The notes: generated from the letters alone by a model not told the origin. DNA of 64,000 bases from Parasedimentitalea maritima (GCF_005771405.1 NZ_VAUA01000009.1:62001-126000); one strand, 5' to 3'. Shown: positions 34,824-44,739, counted from the first letter of the stretch. A program made the numbers and translations.

Positions 34824-34911
34824 AGTTTTCCTTATGTCTGAAGACAGAAAAATAAGCTAGGGTGCTGCCGCTAGGTCCTTTAGACGGGTGGCAACAAAAG
34901 GAACCTATCAA

Positions 34912-35322
34912 ATGAGTATTTTCCACCTTGCCTATCACGTCGATGATTTGACCCGCGCTCGCGCATTCTATGGCGAGCTGCTGGGCTGCGCCGAAGGCCG
35001 ATGCACGGACACTTGGGTCGACTATAATTTCTTCGGACACCAAATTTCACTTCACCTTGGGCCGGTGTTTGTGACTGCTAACACCGGAAAAGTGGGTGAT
35101 CACATGGTCCCAATGCCCCATCTTGGGGTCATCCTGCCCCAAGAGGACTGGCTGAAACTGGCTGATCATTTAGTCAGCAAGGGTGTAGATTTTACCATTG
35201 CCCCCACCACGCGGTTTGCGGGACAACCGGGAGAACAGAGCACAATGTTCTTTCATGATCCAGCGGGGAACCCGATCGAGATCAAGGGGTTTGCAGATAT
35301 GACAGGAGTTTTTGCCACATGA
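34912..35322 (+). CDS. VOC-superfamily (glyoxalase/dioxygenase-like) protein
   Basis: 136 aa with two beta-alpha-beta-beta-beta modules: FHLAYHVDDLTRARAFYGELL and, at the end, STMFFHDPAGNPIEIKGF. Metal ligands are probably the first His (AYHV), the His in HLGV, and the Glu in IEIKG. Enzymes of this fold isomerise, cleave or dioxygenate small molecules; the substrate is not readable. The start MSIFHLAYHV has AAAAGGAACC upstream; the frame is open eight codons further. It overlaps the next gene (ATGA). Confidence 0.85.
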   Translation: MSIFHLAYHVDDLTRARAFYGELLGCAEGRCTDTWVDYNFFGHQISLHLGPVFVTANTGKVGDHMVPMPHLGVILPQEDWLKLADHLVSKGVDFTIAPTTRFAGQPGEQSTMFFHDPAGNPIEIKGFADMTGVFAT

Positions 35323-36245
35323 TCAAGGTCCAGTTCGCCGCCACTCCAGAGCGCTGGGAGACCTACGCAGAGCCGATGAGAGCGGGCTTTTCTAATGCTG
35401 GGCTAGAGGTGGACCTACGTGTCGATCACGCACCTGACGCGGTTGATTACGTGATCTATGCCCCCAATGGCCCGCTGAAAGACTTTTCGCCCTACACATC
35501 CTGCAAAGCCGTCTTGAGCCTTTGGGCAGGCGTTGAAAAGGTCGTTGGAAATACAAGCCTAACCATGCCGCTTTGTCGGATGGTGGACCCGGGACTAACG
35601 GCGGGAATGGTGGAATGGGTCGCGGGACATGTGCTGCGGTACCATCTGGATATTGATCGCTCCATAGCCACACAGGACCAATGGCAACCCAGAGTGCCGC
35701 CGCGGGCGATGGAACGACCAGTGACCGTTCTTGGGCTGGGTGCATTGGGTCGTGCCTGCGCAGAAACACTTGCACAGCTTGGGTTTCCGGTGACCGGTTG
35801 GTCGCGTTCGCCGAAGGTCATTGATGGTATCACCTGCCAACACGGAGATGACGGTCTGACCCGGGCTTTGGCAGGTGCGGAAATTGTCGTACTGCTGCTA
35901 CCGGACACCCCAGCCACCGAGAACATGTTGAATGCCGAAACACTGGCCCAGCTGCCACGCGGTGCCCGCATCATCAATCCGGGCCGGGGGCCGTTGATCG
36001 ACGACAACGCGCTGCTTACGGCATTGGACAGTGGTCAGATTGCCCACGCGACACTGGATGTGTTTCGCATCGAACCCCTGCCAGCAGAGCACCGCTATTG
36101 GGCCCACCCCAATGTCACCGTCACCCCGCATATCGCTGCTGAAACCCGTGTTGTGACGTCAGCGCAGGTGATTGCGGAAAATATCCGACGTGGCGAGGCC
36201 GGCGAGCCGTTTCTGCATGTGGTGGATCGCGAATTAGGGTACTAG
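35319..36245 (+). CDS. 2-hydroxyacid dehydrogenase, GhrA-like
   Basis: 308 aa cytosolic NAD(P)-dependent reductase of glyoxylate/hydroxypyruvate or a related keto acid. The nucleotide motif is VLGLGALGRACAETL; the catalytic Arg, Glu and His are expected in NPGRGPLID, FRIEPLP and VTPHIAAET. The length is that of E. coli GhrA. It is translated with the VOC gene (ATGA overlap). The pair plus the divergent LysR gene look like a small inducible catabolic unit. Confidence 0.9.
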   Translation: MIKVQFAATPERWETYAEPMRAGFSNAGLEVDLRVDHAPDAVDYVIYAPNGPLKDFSPYTSCKAVLSLWAGVEKVVGNTSLTMPLCRMVDPGLTAGMVEWVAGHVLRYHLDIDRSIATQDQWQPRVPPRAMERPVTVLGLGALGRACAETLAQLGFPVTGWSRSPKVIDGITCQHGDDGLTRALAGAEIVVLLLPDTPATENMLNAETLAQLPRGARIINPGRGPLIDDNALLTALDSGQIAHATLDVFRIEPLPAEHRYWAHPNVTVTPHIAAETRVVTSAQVIAENIRRGEAGEPFLHVVDRELGY

Positions 36246-36254
36246 TCACTGACC

Positions 36255-36295
36255 GTCGCGCCCGTCTTTGCGAAAGACTGGGCGCGACATAGTTT
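36255..36295. terminator. Long hairpin terminator between convergent genes
   Basis: GTCGCGCCC-GTCTTTG / CGAAAGAC-T-GGGCGCGAC, a stem of about 16 pairs with one bulged base (36255-36288), followed by ATAGTTTTAC on the plus strand. It ends the hydroxyacid dehydrogenase transcript and possibly the dcp transcript. Confidence 0.75.
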
Positions 36296-36319
36296 TACAT
36301 ATCGACCTACCAGATAGGT

Positions 36320-38335
36320 CTATTCCGCAGCTAAACCACGACCTTTGAGCAGAGCCTCGACCCCTGGCAACCGGCCACGAAACGCCACATAGAGCTCGCC
36401 CGCATCCTGGGACCCACCCGTAGACAGAATGTTATCCTCCAGCGCTTTGGCGCGTTCTGAATCAAACGCCCCGCCTGCCTCCTCGAAGGCGGCAAAAGCA
36501 TCAGCGTCCATCACTTCGGACCACATGTAGCTGTAATAGCCCGAGCTGTAGCCGTCACCGGAAAAGACATGGGCAAAATGCGGGCTGGCATGGCGCATTG
36601 AGATGGCTTGCGGCATGCCGATCTCGGACAGCACTGCCTCTTGCTTTGCCATAACGTCCGCTGGCGCCGCGCCCTCGTGAAAGGCCAGATCAACCAGTGC
36701 AGAGGCGACATACTCCACCGTCTGGAACCCCATATCGAAGTTTGCCGCCCCCAGAACTTTATCCAACATCTCTTGCGGCATGGCTGCCCCAGTATCGGCA
36801 TGTGTGGCAAACTCTGCCAGCACCTCGGGCACCTCTAACCAGTGTTCATATAGCTGACTGGGCAGTTCGACAAAATCGCGCGCAACCGAGGTACCGGAAA
36901 TGCTTTCATAGGATACATTTGACAGCATTTGATGCAGCGCATGACCAAATTCATGGAACAGTGTGCGCGCATCATCCCAGGACAGTAACGCCGGCTCACC
37001 CTTGGCAAAGTTACAGACGTTGATCACCACAGGTGCCTGTATCTCCGGAAACTTTGCCTGACTGCGCATCGCTGAACACCATGCGCCAGACCGCTTAGAC
37101 CCACGGGCGAAATAGTCCCCTATGAACACCGCCACATGTTTGCCGTTGCGGGTTACCTCCCAGGCGCGGCAATCGGGATGATACAGTGCCACGTTCAACG
37201 GTTTGAACTTCAGGTCAAACAGGCGGGTGGCACAGGTGAACGAGGCCTCGATCATCCGATCCAGTTGCAGATATGGCTTTAGCTCGGCCTCGTCCAAATC
37301 ATGTTCGACCTTGCGGCGTTTATCCGCATAATAGCGCCAGTCCCATGGCTGCAGGTCGCCATTGATGCCATCCGCCACCATCATTTTGGTGAGCACTTCT
37401 GCATCTGCCTCGGCCTGAGTTTTGGCTGGCCCCCAAACGTCCATCAACAGGCCGCGAACCGCATCCGGCGTTTTGGCCATTTCGGTTTCCAGCCTGTAGT
37501 CGGCAAAGCTGTCATAGCCTAACAGTCCAGCTCGCTCTTGTCTTAGCTGCAATATTTCCGCGGCAATGTCCCGGTTGTCCGTTTCGCCACCATTGGCACC
37601 ACGCGCAGCCCAGGCATTAAATGCCGCCTCACGAAGATCGCGCCGGGGGGAAAATTGCAAAAACGGTGTGATGATCGAACGAGACAGTGTCACCACCGGC
37701 CCGTCCTCACCTTTTTCAGCACCGGCGGCCCGTGCGGCGTCGATGAGGAAATCAGGCAGACCTTCGAGATCGTTTTCTGACAGCGGCATGAACCAGTCAC
37801 GCTCATCTGCTAGCAGGTTCTGGGTGAAATCAGTGCCCAGAGTCGCCAGACGGCCTTTTATTTCCTGCATCCGTGCGTCTGCTTCGCCAGTCAGCGCGGC
37901 ACCGCCCCTGACAAAGCCACGATGGGTCAACATCAATACCCGCTGTTGTTCATCGCTCAAATCCAGATTTTCACGCGCGTCCCAAACGGCCGCCACCCGG
38001 GCAAACAGGGCCTTATTTGCCGTAATCGCAGAAAAATGAGCCGCCAATTTGGGAGAGAAGTCCCGTTGCAAAGCTTCGCGCGCGGGATTGCTATCAGCCC
38101 CAGCGACGGTGAAGAACACTGAAAGCACTTGATCCAGCTCACGACACGGAGTTTCCAGCGCCTCGATCACATTGGCAAATGTCGGAGCCTGCGCGTTTTC
38201 GGCAATAGCCTTGATCTGAGCGTTGTGGGTAGCCAGCGCCTGTTCCAGCGCTGGGGCGAAATCATCATCTGAAATGGCATCAAACGGCGCAATTTGAAAT
38301 GGCGTGTCCCAGCGGGGCAAAAGTGGGTTGGTCAT
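36320..38335 (-). CDS. dcp: M3-family oligopeptidase, Dcp-type
   Basis: 671 aa zinc metallopeptidase that degrades short peptides, probably in the cytosol because no signal peptide is present. The catalytic motif HEFGHALH lies near residue 460, with the third ligand Glu about 25 residues later (SYESISGTSVARDFVELPSQ). The length is typical of Dcp/oligopeptidase A. Dcp removes C-terminal dipeptides and OpdA cuts internally; I lean to Dcp on overall look. It follows the ABC permease gene on the same strand after 129 bases. Confidence 0.93.
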   Translation of the reverse strand: MTNPLLPRWDTPFQIAPFDAISDDDFAPALEQALATHNAQIKAIAENAQAPTFANVIEALETPCRELDQVLSVFFTVAGADSNPAREALQRDFSPKLAAHFSAITANKALFARVAAVWDARENLDLSDEQQRVLMLTHRGFVRGGAALTGEADARMQEIKGRLATLGTDFTQNLLADERDWFMPLSENDLEGLPDFLIDAARAAGAEKGEDGPVVTLSRSIITPFLQFSPRRDLREAAFNAWAARGANGGETDNRDIAAEILQLRQERAGLLGYDSFADYRLETEMAKTPDAVRGLLMDVWGPAKTQAEADAEVLTKMMVADGINGDLQPWDWRYYADKRRKVEHDLDEAELKPYLQLDRMIEASFTCATRLFDLKFKPLNVALYHPDCRAWEVTRNGKHVAVFIGDYFARGSKRSGAWCSAMRSQAKFPEIQAPVVINVCNFAKGEPALLSWDDARTLFHEFGHALHQMLSNVSYESISGTSVARDFVELPSQLYEHWLEVPEVLAEFATHADTGAAMPQEMLDKVLGAANFDMGFQTVEYVASALVDLAFHEGAAPADVMAKQEAVLSEIGMPQAISMRHASPHFAHVFSGDGYSSGYYSYMWSEVMDADAFAAFEEAGGAFDSERAKALEDNILSTGGSQDAGELYVAFRGRLPGVEALLKGRGLAAE

Positions 38336-38464
38336 GGCAATATCTCCTTTGCCGCTACGCTAGAGTATCGACCATATGCCCCGCAACGGCACATCTCAGG
38401 AAACAGAGGTATCGCCTGCCCAAAGAAGGGCAACGCGATACACAATCTGGTCAGTTAATTGTTT

Positions 38465-39265
38465 CTATTTTGCAGTCTCACGCTCACGCAGGTGACGTTC
38501 AAACCGGCGCAGCGCCAAAGACAGCCCGATGGTCATGGTAAGGTAGATCAATGCCACCACGTTGTAGGTTTCAAAGTAGCGAAAATTGCCCGCCGCAGTC
38601 ACCTTGCCCAGCTGCGTAACGTCGAGCACGCCAAGAACAGACACCAATGAGCTATCCTTGACCAAGGCGACAAAATCATTGCCCAGTGGCGGCATTATGG
38701 TGCGGATGGCTTGCGGGAAGATCACCAACCGGAACCGTTGCCAGCCATTCAGACCCAGCGCTTTGGCGGCTTCGATCTGCCCCTCTTCTACCGATTGCAA
38801 ACCAGCGCGGAACACTTCAGATATGAAGGCCGAATAGGCTACCATCAGGGCAATGATCGCGCGCCAGATCAGTGGAAAATTGCGAGTTCGAATGGGGTCT
38901 AGACCGACGAGATCCCCCAGCCAGTTGCGCAGTTCAACCAGCGCAGGAGCCATGGCGAAGGCCACGTAAAGCAGCAGCACAATAATCGGCACACCGCGCA
39001 CGACCTCAACATAAAACCGGGTGACCTGTCGAACCACCAGCCATTTTGATCCTGCCCCAAGCGCCAGTAACAACCCAAGAAACGAGGCCAGAAAGAAGCT
39101 AACCAGTGTGACAAAAACCGTCGTTTTCACACCTTTTGTAAGCGTGGTCAGGATTTGCAGATACAGGTCATCCGCAACCACCTGCCAGCCGAGGTAAACC
39201 CCAATCAGCACAACCGCAGCCAGCCACCAGGGAAAATCTTCTTTGTCTTTTTTGGGAGCCGCCAT
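38465..39265 (-). CDS. Polar amino-acid ABC transporter permease
   Basis: 266 aa inner-membrane permease of the His/Glu/Gln/Arg class. Helices begin at about residue 15; the EAA-type loop is EAAKALGLNGWQRFRLVIFPQA with the following ALPPLG-like IRTIMPPLGNDF. It is placed downstream of its binding protein with a terminator-like hairpin between. No ATP-binding gene follows (dcp comes next), so the ATPase must be encoded elsewhere or shared. Confidence 0.92.
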   Translation of the reverse strand: MAAPKKDKEDFPWWLAAVVLIGVYLGWQVVADDLYLQILTTLTKGVKTTVFVTLVSFFLASFLGLLLALGAGSKWLVVRQVTRFYVEVVRGVPIIVLLLYVAFAMAPALVELRNWLGDLVGLDPIRTRNFPLIWRAIIALMVAYSAFISEVFRAGLQSVEEGQIEAAKALGLNGWQRFRLVIFPQAIRTIMPPLGNDFVALVKDSSLVSVLGVLDVTQLGKVTAAGNFRYFETYNVVALIYLTMTIGLSLALRRFERHLRERETAK

Positions 39266-39278
39266 AGTCGTCTTTCAA

Positions 39279-39305
39279 GAAAAACCCCGGCCCAAGGGAC
39301 CGGGG
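39279..39305 (-). terminator. Intergenic hairpin with T run between binding protein and permease
   Basis: On the minus strand CCCCGG-T-CCC tt GGG-CCGGGG is followed by TTTTTC. Placed between the binding-protein and permease genes, it should let only a part of the transcripts continue, giving more binding protein than permease. Confidence 0.75.
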
Positions 39306-39331
39306 AGTATTAAGGTCAAATGTGACGCGCC

Positions 39332-40123
39332 TTACTGGCCCATTTTATATTCGAGGAACCACTTGGTGTTCAGTGCTTCCAGTGTTCCGTCAGCTTCCAT
39401 TGATGCAATTGCTGCATTGATCGGCGCAACCAGTTCACTGCCTTTGGGGAAGATAAAACCAAAATCTTCGGTGCCCAATGGCTCGCCTACGATTTTCAGC
39501 TTACCTGCTGACGCAGTTACATACCCATTGGCGGCGGTGCTGTCAGAGAGGGCCAGATCCACATCACCAACCCGCAGGGCCTGAATTGCAGCACCAAATG
39601 TTTCAAACAGTTTGATACGGTTGTTGGCCTCGTCACCGTCCAGGATATCATAAACCGTTACGTAGAATGGTGTGGTGCCGGGTTGTGCAGCAGCCAGAAA
39701 ATCATCGTTGGCAGCAAAGCTGGCAGCATCGTCAAAACGGGTTTCGTCACTGGCCACAATCATGCGCATTTGCGAGGTCAGGTATTTGTCGGAAAAATCG
39801 ACCTTTTCTTTGCGGTCGTCTCGAATAGTGATCCCGGTCATACCCAGATCATACTGTGCTTCGCTGACTGCAGGGATCATCGCGTCCCAGCTGGTGTTTT
39901 CATAAACCACGGTAATGTTGATGCGCTTGGCAATTTCGGCCATGGCATCATATTCCCAGCCAATGGCCTCACCCGATTTCGGGTCAACAAACTGCAATGG
40001 TGGATATGCGTTTTCGGTCGCAACAACCACTTCGGCACCGCCAAGATCTGGCAGATCTGCTGCCAGAGCACCGCTTGCCAGTCCAAACACCGCTGCTGCG
40101 GTCAGTGAAAAAATCGTTTTCAT
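39332..40123 (-). CDS. Polar amino-acid ABC transporter substrate-binding protein
   Basis: 263 aa periplasmic protein. The signal peptide ([22 protein letters not shown]) is followed by the bilobed SBP_bac_3 fold: [23 protein letters not shown] and the [18 protein letters not shown] stretch with the Arg that binds the ligand carboxylate. Which amino acid is bound cannot be told. The start follows a purine-rich AGAGGGG; ten more codons upstream are open. It is the first gene of the transporter. Confidence 0.92.
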   Translation of the reverse strand: MKTIFSLTAAAVFGLASGALAADLPDLGGAEVVVATENAYPPLQFVDPKSGEAIGWEYDAMAEIAKRINITVVYENTSWDAMIPAVSEAQYDLGMTGITIRDDRKEKVDFSDKYLTSQMRMIVASDETRFDDAASFAANDDFLAAAQPGTTPFYVTVYDILDGDEANNRIKLFETFGAAIQALRVGDVDLALSDSTAANGYVTASAGKLKIVGEPLGTEDFGFIFPKGSELVAPINAAIASMEADGTLEALNTKWFLEYKMGQ

Positions 40124-40188
40124 GTTATCCCCTCTCTTGAATTTTGTTTGCAACAGATGTGCCGTGCGCAGAGTTATTGCGCAAGCCG

Positions 40189-41235
40189 TCAGTCGCTCTT
40201 AGACGCACAAACCGGGCAATCTGGAGTTGATTTCAGCTGAATACGTCGCGTCTCACTGTAAAGACCGTCGTAAATCAACATCGCGCCGCGCAAGACTTCG
40301 CCTGCGCCGGTGATCTGTTTGATGGCTTCCAGTGCCATCATCGCCCCAACTACGCCAGGCAAAGGTCCAACAACCCCTGCCTCGGAACATGATGGCGCCA
40401 AACCCGATGCTGGTTCTTCTGGGAAAATACACTGGTAACATGGTCCCCCTTTGCTGGGGTGAAACAAGCTTAGCTGGCCTTCCCATTGTGACAGCGCGCC
40501 AGAAATCAGCGGCTTGCCCAATGCGACAGCTGTGCGATTGACCAGATAGCGGGTGGCAAAATTGTCGGTTCCATCCAGTATCAGATCAAAATCAGCAAAC
40601 AACGCCTCGGCATTTTCAGAGCTGAGACGCCGGTGATACGGCAACACGGTCACGTATGGGTTCTGTGCTTCCATCGCTTTTTTCGCTGAGAAAACTTTAG
40701 CCAAGCCAATGTCTTCGTCCCGATGAATCACTTGACGTTGCAGGTTCGCGTTTTCCACCTCATCGTCGTCGATCACCCCAATGGTGCCGACGCCAGCTGC
40801 TGCAAGGTATTGCAGAGCAGGTGCGCCCAGCCCGCCAGCGCCAATCACCAGAATCCGGGCGTTCTTCAGCTTTTTCTGTCCAGGTCCACCCAATTCGCGA
40901 AGGACGATGTGGCGGGCATACCGGTCTAACTCAGTCTCCGAAAACGTACCGGTTTTTTGCGACATTGTAGTCTCCTTGGGTTGGGCGCGCGCTTTTAGAA
41001 CAGCAATAAGCCGACCATAGCCTGCCGCCAAGAGCCCAAAGCCCCCCAAGATCAGCCAGAGCGCCACAGAGCCGCCAGTGGCCTCACGCAACCTATGGCC
41101 GTCAGGCAGGGTCAGCTGAATGAGCAAAACAACCAAAAACAGCAACACCAGTAGCGCGGCACGCAGTTGGCGCGGCAGCCCAAGAAACCGACCACCCCAC
41201 CAGACCATGGCGGCGAGAAATAAAATTCTTAGCAT
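40189..41235 (-). CDS. moeB: MoeB/ThiF/HesA-family adenylyltransferase with N-terminal membrane segments
   Basis: 348 aa as one frame. Residues 1-90 hold about three hydrophobic segments; from residue 91 the sequence is a complete MoeB-type E1 enzyme: [19 protein letters not shown] (ATP site), the Arg in NLQRQ, and two Cys pairs (CYQC and CPVC) for zinc. MoeB adenylates the C-terminal glycine of a ubiquitin-like sulfur carrier for molybdopterin or thiamine synthesis. An internal ATG at 40965 ([10 protein letters not shown]) has a strong AAGGAG six bases upstream, so a soluble MoeB may also be made. The long start overlaps the dut stop by one base. Confidence 0.88.
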   Translation of the reverse strand: MLRILFLAAMVWWGGRFLGLPRQLRAALLVLLFLVVLLIQLTLPDGHRLREATGGSVALWLILGGFGLLAAGYGRLIAVLKARAQPKETTMSQKTGTFSETELDRYARHIVLRELGGPGQKKLKNARILVIGAGGLGAPALQYLAAAGVGTIGVIDDDEVENANLQRQVIHRDEDIGLAKVFSAKKAMEAQNPYVTVLPYHRRLSSENAEALFADFDLILDGTDNFATRYLVNRTAVALGKPLISGALSQWEGQLSLFHPSKGGPCYQCIFPEEPASGLAPSCSEAGVVGPLPGVVGAMMALEAIKQITGAGEVLRGAMLIYDGLYSETRRIQLKSTPDCPVCASKSD

Positions 41236-41690
41236 CAGTTCTGCCCAGTCGACCCAAACCCACCACTGCCCCGTGTGGTGTCACTCAACCTGTCGGCCAC
41301 ATCAAAACGGGCTTGCAGGACAGGGGCCACCACCATCTGTGCAATGCGGTCACCATGGGTGATTTTGAATGTCCCCTGCCCGGCATTCATCACAATCACC
41401 CCTAAAGGCCCGCGGTAATCGCTATCGATCGTACCAGGCGCATTTGGCAGGGTTATGCCATGCTTGAGCGCCAACCCAGAGCGGGGCCGGATCTGTACCT
41501 CATACCCCTGCGGAATTTCGAGACGCAGCCCGGTCGGCACAAGTACGCGTTCACCCGGTTGCAGCACAACGGTGCCTCGGTCCGGTAGATTGGCGCGTAA
41601 ATCCGCACCCGCCGCCTCTGGCGTCTCGTATGTAGGCAGGGACACTGTTTGGTCTGCCCCCACGTCATAAGTCACCCGGATTGAGATCAT
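41235..41690 (-). CDS. dut: dUTP diphosphatase
   Basis: 151 aa trimeric dUTPase that keeps uracil out of DNA and supplies dUMP. All five motifs can be traced: [35 protein letters not shown], and the C-terminal [10 protein letters not shown]. The start MISIRVTYD has AAGGGA 8 bases upstream; twelve further codons are open. coaBC lies 52 bases upstream and the moeB-like gene overlaps downstream; coaBC-dut is a widespread pair. Confidence 0.96.
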   Translation of the reverse strand: MISIRVTYDVGADQTVSLPTYETPEAAGADLRANLPDRGTVVLQPGERVLVPTGLRLEIPQGYEVQIRPRSGLALKHGITLPNAPGTIDSDYRGPLGVIVMNAGQGTFKITHGDRIAQMVVAPVLQARFDVADRLSDTTRGSGGFGSTGQN

Positions 41691-41742
41691 ACCGGCCGTC
41701 CCTTCATCATGTTCAGAATTACGCACGTCGCAGACCGTACCG

Positions 41743-42939
41743 TTATGAGGTCAGAGCCTGCGCTATTCGTTGAGCCAATTGCTGTGCAACCTGATCCTTA
41801 CCCATCCGCGGCCATTCTTCAGCGCCGTTTTCACCAATCAGAACCACTGCGTTCTCACTGCCACCCATAATCCCGGTAGCAGGTGATACGTCATTGGCAA
41901 CAATCCAGTCGCAGCCCTTACGGAGACGTTTTGCTGTGGCGTATTCGATCACATCATTGGTTTCAGCAGCAAAGCCAACCACCAGGCAGGGTCGCCCTTT
42001 TTCCATATGTGACACCCGTTTCAGGATGTCAGGGTTTTCCGCAAATTCCATAACGGGCAGCCCGTCTTTTGATTTCTTCAACTTTTGGTCCGATGCATTA
42101 ACCACCCGCCAGTCGGACACCGCAGCGGCAAACACCCCGGCATCCACCGGCAAAGCGGCATCCACCGCTTCGGACATTTGCTCTGCGGTTTCAACAGCCA
42201 CCACAGTCACCCCCTCAGGTGGGCACACCGATGCAGGGCCCGTGATAAACACCACTTCAGCCCCCAGATCGCGCAGAGCACGGGCCATTGCGGCCCCTTG
42301 CGCCCCTGACGACCGGTTCGCGATGTATCGGACGGGGTCGATGGGCTCATGTGTTGGCCCTGACGTCACCAGAATACGTTTTCCCTGCAGAGGCCCATCT
42401 GACAGCTTAGCAGTGATCGCTGTAACGATTTCGTCCACCTCAGCCAAACGGCCCGGTCCGAATTCGCCGCAGGCCATGCTGCCCTCGTTTGGACCACAGA
42501 AACTGACGCCATCAGCTTTCAGCGTCTCAATATTGCGTTGAGTAGCAGCATGTTCCCACATGCGCACATTCATCGCAGGGACAACCATTACAGGTGTGTC
42601 TGTAGCCAGCAGGAGGGTTGAGGCCAGGTCATTTGCCAGCCCCTGCGCCATCTTAGCCATCAAATCTGCGGTTGCCGGGGCCACTACAACCAGATCCGCA
42701 CTGCGAGAGAGTTGGATATGCCCCATCTCAGCCTCAGTGGTCAGATCAAACAGATCACGGTGAACGGCGGCACCGGCCAAAGCTGATACAGACAAAGGTG
42801 TCACAAACTGTTCGCCTGCACGGGTTAAAACTGGAGTCACCAGAGCACCCTGATCCTGCAATCGCCGAATGAGCTCAAGCGATTTATAGGCAGCGATACC
42901 ACCACCAATAATCAGAAGAATACGTTTGTCAGCCAGCAT
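41743..42939 (-). CDS. coaBC: Bifunctional phosphopantothenoylcysteine synthetase/decarboxylase
   Basis: 398 aa, two consecutive steps of coenzyme A synthesis. The N-terminal CoaC domain has the FMN flavoprotein features ([16 protein letters not shown], with the catalytic His in VHRDLFDL, and MAPAMN-type [10 protein letters not shown]). The C-terminal CoaB domain has [21 protein letters not shown] and the CTP/phosphopantothenate site. It is full length. It lies between chaN and dut in a long minus-strand run starting at the sigma factor gene. Confidence 0.96.
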   Translation of the reverse strand: MLADKRILLIIGGGIAAYKSLELIRRLQDQGALVTPVLTRAGEQFVTPLSVSALAGAAVHRDLFDLTTEAEMGHIQLSRSADLVVVAPATADLMAKMAQGLANDLASTLLLATDTPVMVVPAMNVRMWEHAATQRNIETLKADGVSFCGPNEGSMACGEFGPGRLAEVDEIVTAITAKLSDGPLQGKRILVTSGPTHEPIDPVRYIANRSSGAQGAAMARALRDLGAEVVFITGPASVCPPEGVTVVAVETAEQMSEAVDAALPVDAGVFAAAVSDWRVVNASDQKLKKSKDGLPVMEFAENPDILKRVSHMEKGRPCLVVGFAAETNDVIEYATAKRLRKGCDWIVANDVSPATGIMGGSENAVVLIGENGAEEWPRMGKDQVAQQLAQRIAQALTS

Positions 42940-43033
42940 TTACCCGTCCTTACGCAGCACCTTCGGAGACAGTACTGCCTTGCTACGCAAGTGTGAAACG
43001 ATTTTCCAGCAATCCCGCGTGAGAACCACCGCC

Positions 43034-43864
43034 CTACTGAAACGCCAAACAGGGGTCAGGTCGCTCCACCGGATCAGAATCCAGAACCAGATCAAATGCG
43101 CCTGCCACCTGTCCATTCTCGGATTGTCCAACCGTAACAACACTCAGATCTGGACGCGCCTGCGTAAGGTAAACCGGTATTCCGCGATCTTTACGCGCAT
43201 GGCCATTGCCGGTGATCACTACAACAGGCCCCCCGGTTGCCTTCAGCGCATGCAATGTTGCCTTTGCCAGTGCCGCATCCCGCAACCTTTGGAATTCAAC
43301 CATCCTAGGCAACATCTCTGCGGGTAAAGCGTTACAATGATTGCTCAGCTGGTCAGCTTCGCGGGCCTGTTGCTCTGCTTCCGATAATCGCTGATCCAAC
43401 CCAAACAAAGCTGCGTCATCACCAAAGAAGCTTGCTGCGCCGCGTTCCATCACCTCGCCTGCCTGAGCCCGCGGCACCAGACCGCCAAACTGCTGGGCCC
43501 CAGTTGCGGCCGCAAAAACCGGCGCATAAAGTTCAAATTCGGGCCAGCCAGAGTTGCCCCAATCCAGCTGCGCGGAAACACGCGTTGCGTCTTTTAAGTC
43601 GATCCCCGAAAGCGCGGCGGCCTGGGTTTGTGTGATCATCTCCCAAACCACAGCCTTAGGGGATAGCGCGTTCAAGATGTCAGCCTGTATTTGGTGATGA
43701 GCAGCATTGTCATGCACCTCGCCCAAAATCACCACGTCAGCGGCAGCCAGCAGATGGATTTCACCAGCCGTTGGTTCAGCCAAAGCATGGCCAGAACCAG
43801 CAATGATAAAGGCGCCCCCCAAGAGAGAGGCGCCTTTTCTTACAAAATCAATAAGGTTTTTCAT
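43034..43864 (-). CDS. ChaN-family putative haem/iron-binding protein
   Basis: 276 aa. An N-terminal signal peptide or anchor (about residues 8-29, ending HALAEP) is followed by a ChaN/Tiki fold: DVVILGEVHDNAAHHQIQADIL carries the conserved Glu and His, and VVVITGNGHARKDRGIP the second His. ChaN-like proteins bind haem or iron and may be hydrolases. The start overlaps the stop of the sigma factor gene (ATGA), so its synthesis is tied to that of the stress sigma factor, an unusual and telling arrangement. Confidence 0.82.
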   Translation of the reverse strand: MKNLIDFVRKGASLLGGAFIIAGSGHALAEPTAGEIHLLAAADVVILGEVHDNAAHHQIQADILNALSPKAVVWEMITQTQAAALSGIDLKDATRVSAQLDWGNSGWPEFELYAPVFAAATGAQQFGGLVPRAQAGEVMERGAASFFGDDAALFGLDQRLSEAEQQAREADQLSNHCNALPAEMLPRMVEFQRLRDAALAKATLHALKATGGPVVVITGNGHARKDRGIPVYLTQARPDLSVVTVGQSENGQVAGAFDLVLDSDPVERPDPCLAFQ

Positions 43865-44739
43865 GCAAGCAGGCTATGCACCTCTCGCGATTGGGTTTCA
43901 AGGTTTTTCCGCATCTTCAAAAAGGCTGCGGCCTCCAATTGGCGTACACGTTCCTTAGATAATCCCAATTCGGTACCAAGGCTTTCCAAGGTGCGCGGGC
44001 GATCTCGCAATTTGCGTTCTTTCACTATGAAGCGTTCGCGGCCGTTCAATGCCTGCATTGCCGTCACGAGCCAGACGCGTAATTGCCGACGATCATGACG
44101 TTTCTGCACCAGTTCCTGGGCCTGATCACAGTCGTCTTCAAGCGCATCAATCCATTCACGGCCATCTTCATCCGCTGACTGTACCGCGTTCAGCGAGAAA
44201 TCTGATCCGGACAGCCGTCCCTCCATCATTTCGACGTCACGGATTGGAACACCGATTTCACTGGCAATTTTTTGGTGTAATTGATGGCGGTCCAACTTGT
44301 TGCCCCGCGCCGTCGCTGCACGCTCTAACTGAGCCTGAACTCGACGCATATTGAAAAACAGTGATTTTTGCGACGAGGTCGAACCGGTTCGTACCATCGA
44401 CCAATTCCGCATCACATAGTCTTGGATAGAGGCTTTGATCCACCACACGGCATAGGTCGAAAACCGCACCCCACGGTCAGGATCGAATTTATCTGCAGCT
44501 TTCATCAACCCAAGTCCGGCTTCTTGAATCAGGTCATTCATGGGCGCACCGTAGCGCTTAAACTTGGCTGCCATTGATATTGCCAGTCTGAGATAGGCAT
44601 TTATCAAGCGGTGCAGCGCTGCCTCATCCCTGTCATCGCGCCAAGCATAGGCCAGTCGCAATTCGGTTTCTGCATCCAGTAGTTCAGCTTTCATCGCCTT
44701 TTTGGGCAATGGATTGTTAAATTGTCCTTCACGTGCCAT
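43861..44739 (-). CDS. rpoH2: RNA polymerase sigma factor, RpoH-II type
   Basis: 292 aa sigma-70-family factor. Region 2 has the core-binding and -10 motifs (LIQEAGLGLMKAADKFDPDRGVRFSTYAVWWIKA); the RpoH box appears in the variant QKSLFFNMRR; region 4 ends with LGLSKERVRQLEAAAFLKMR. The divergence from the usual QRKLFFNLR box fits RpoH-II of Rhodobacter, which serves singlet-oxygen and oxidative stress responses. GGGGGA precedes the start. It is translationally coupled to chaN. Confidence 0.92.
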   Translation of the reverse strand: MAREGQFNNPLPKKAMKAELLDAETELRLAYAWRDDRDEAALHRLINAYLRLAISMAAKFKRYGAPMNDLIQEAGLGLMKAADKFDPDRGVRFSTYAVWWIKASIQDYVMRNWSMVRTGSTSSQKSLFFNMRRVQAQLERAATARGNKLDRHQLHQKIASEIGVPIRDVEMMEGRLSGSDFSLNAVQSADEDGREWIDALEDDCDQAQELVQKRHDRRQLRVWLVTAMQALNGRERFIVKERKLRDRPRTLESLGTELGLSKERVRQLEAAAFLKMRKNLETQSREVHSLLA

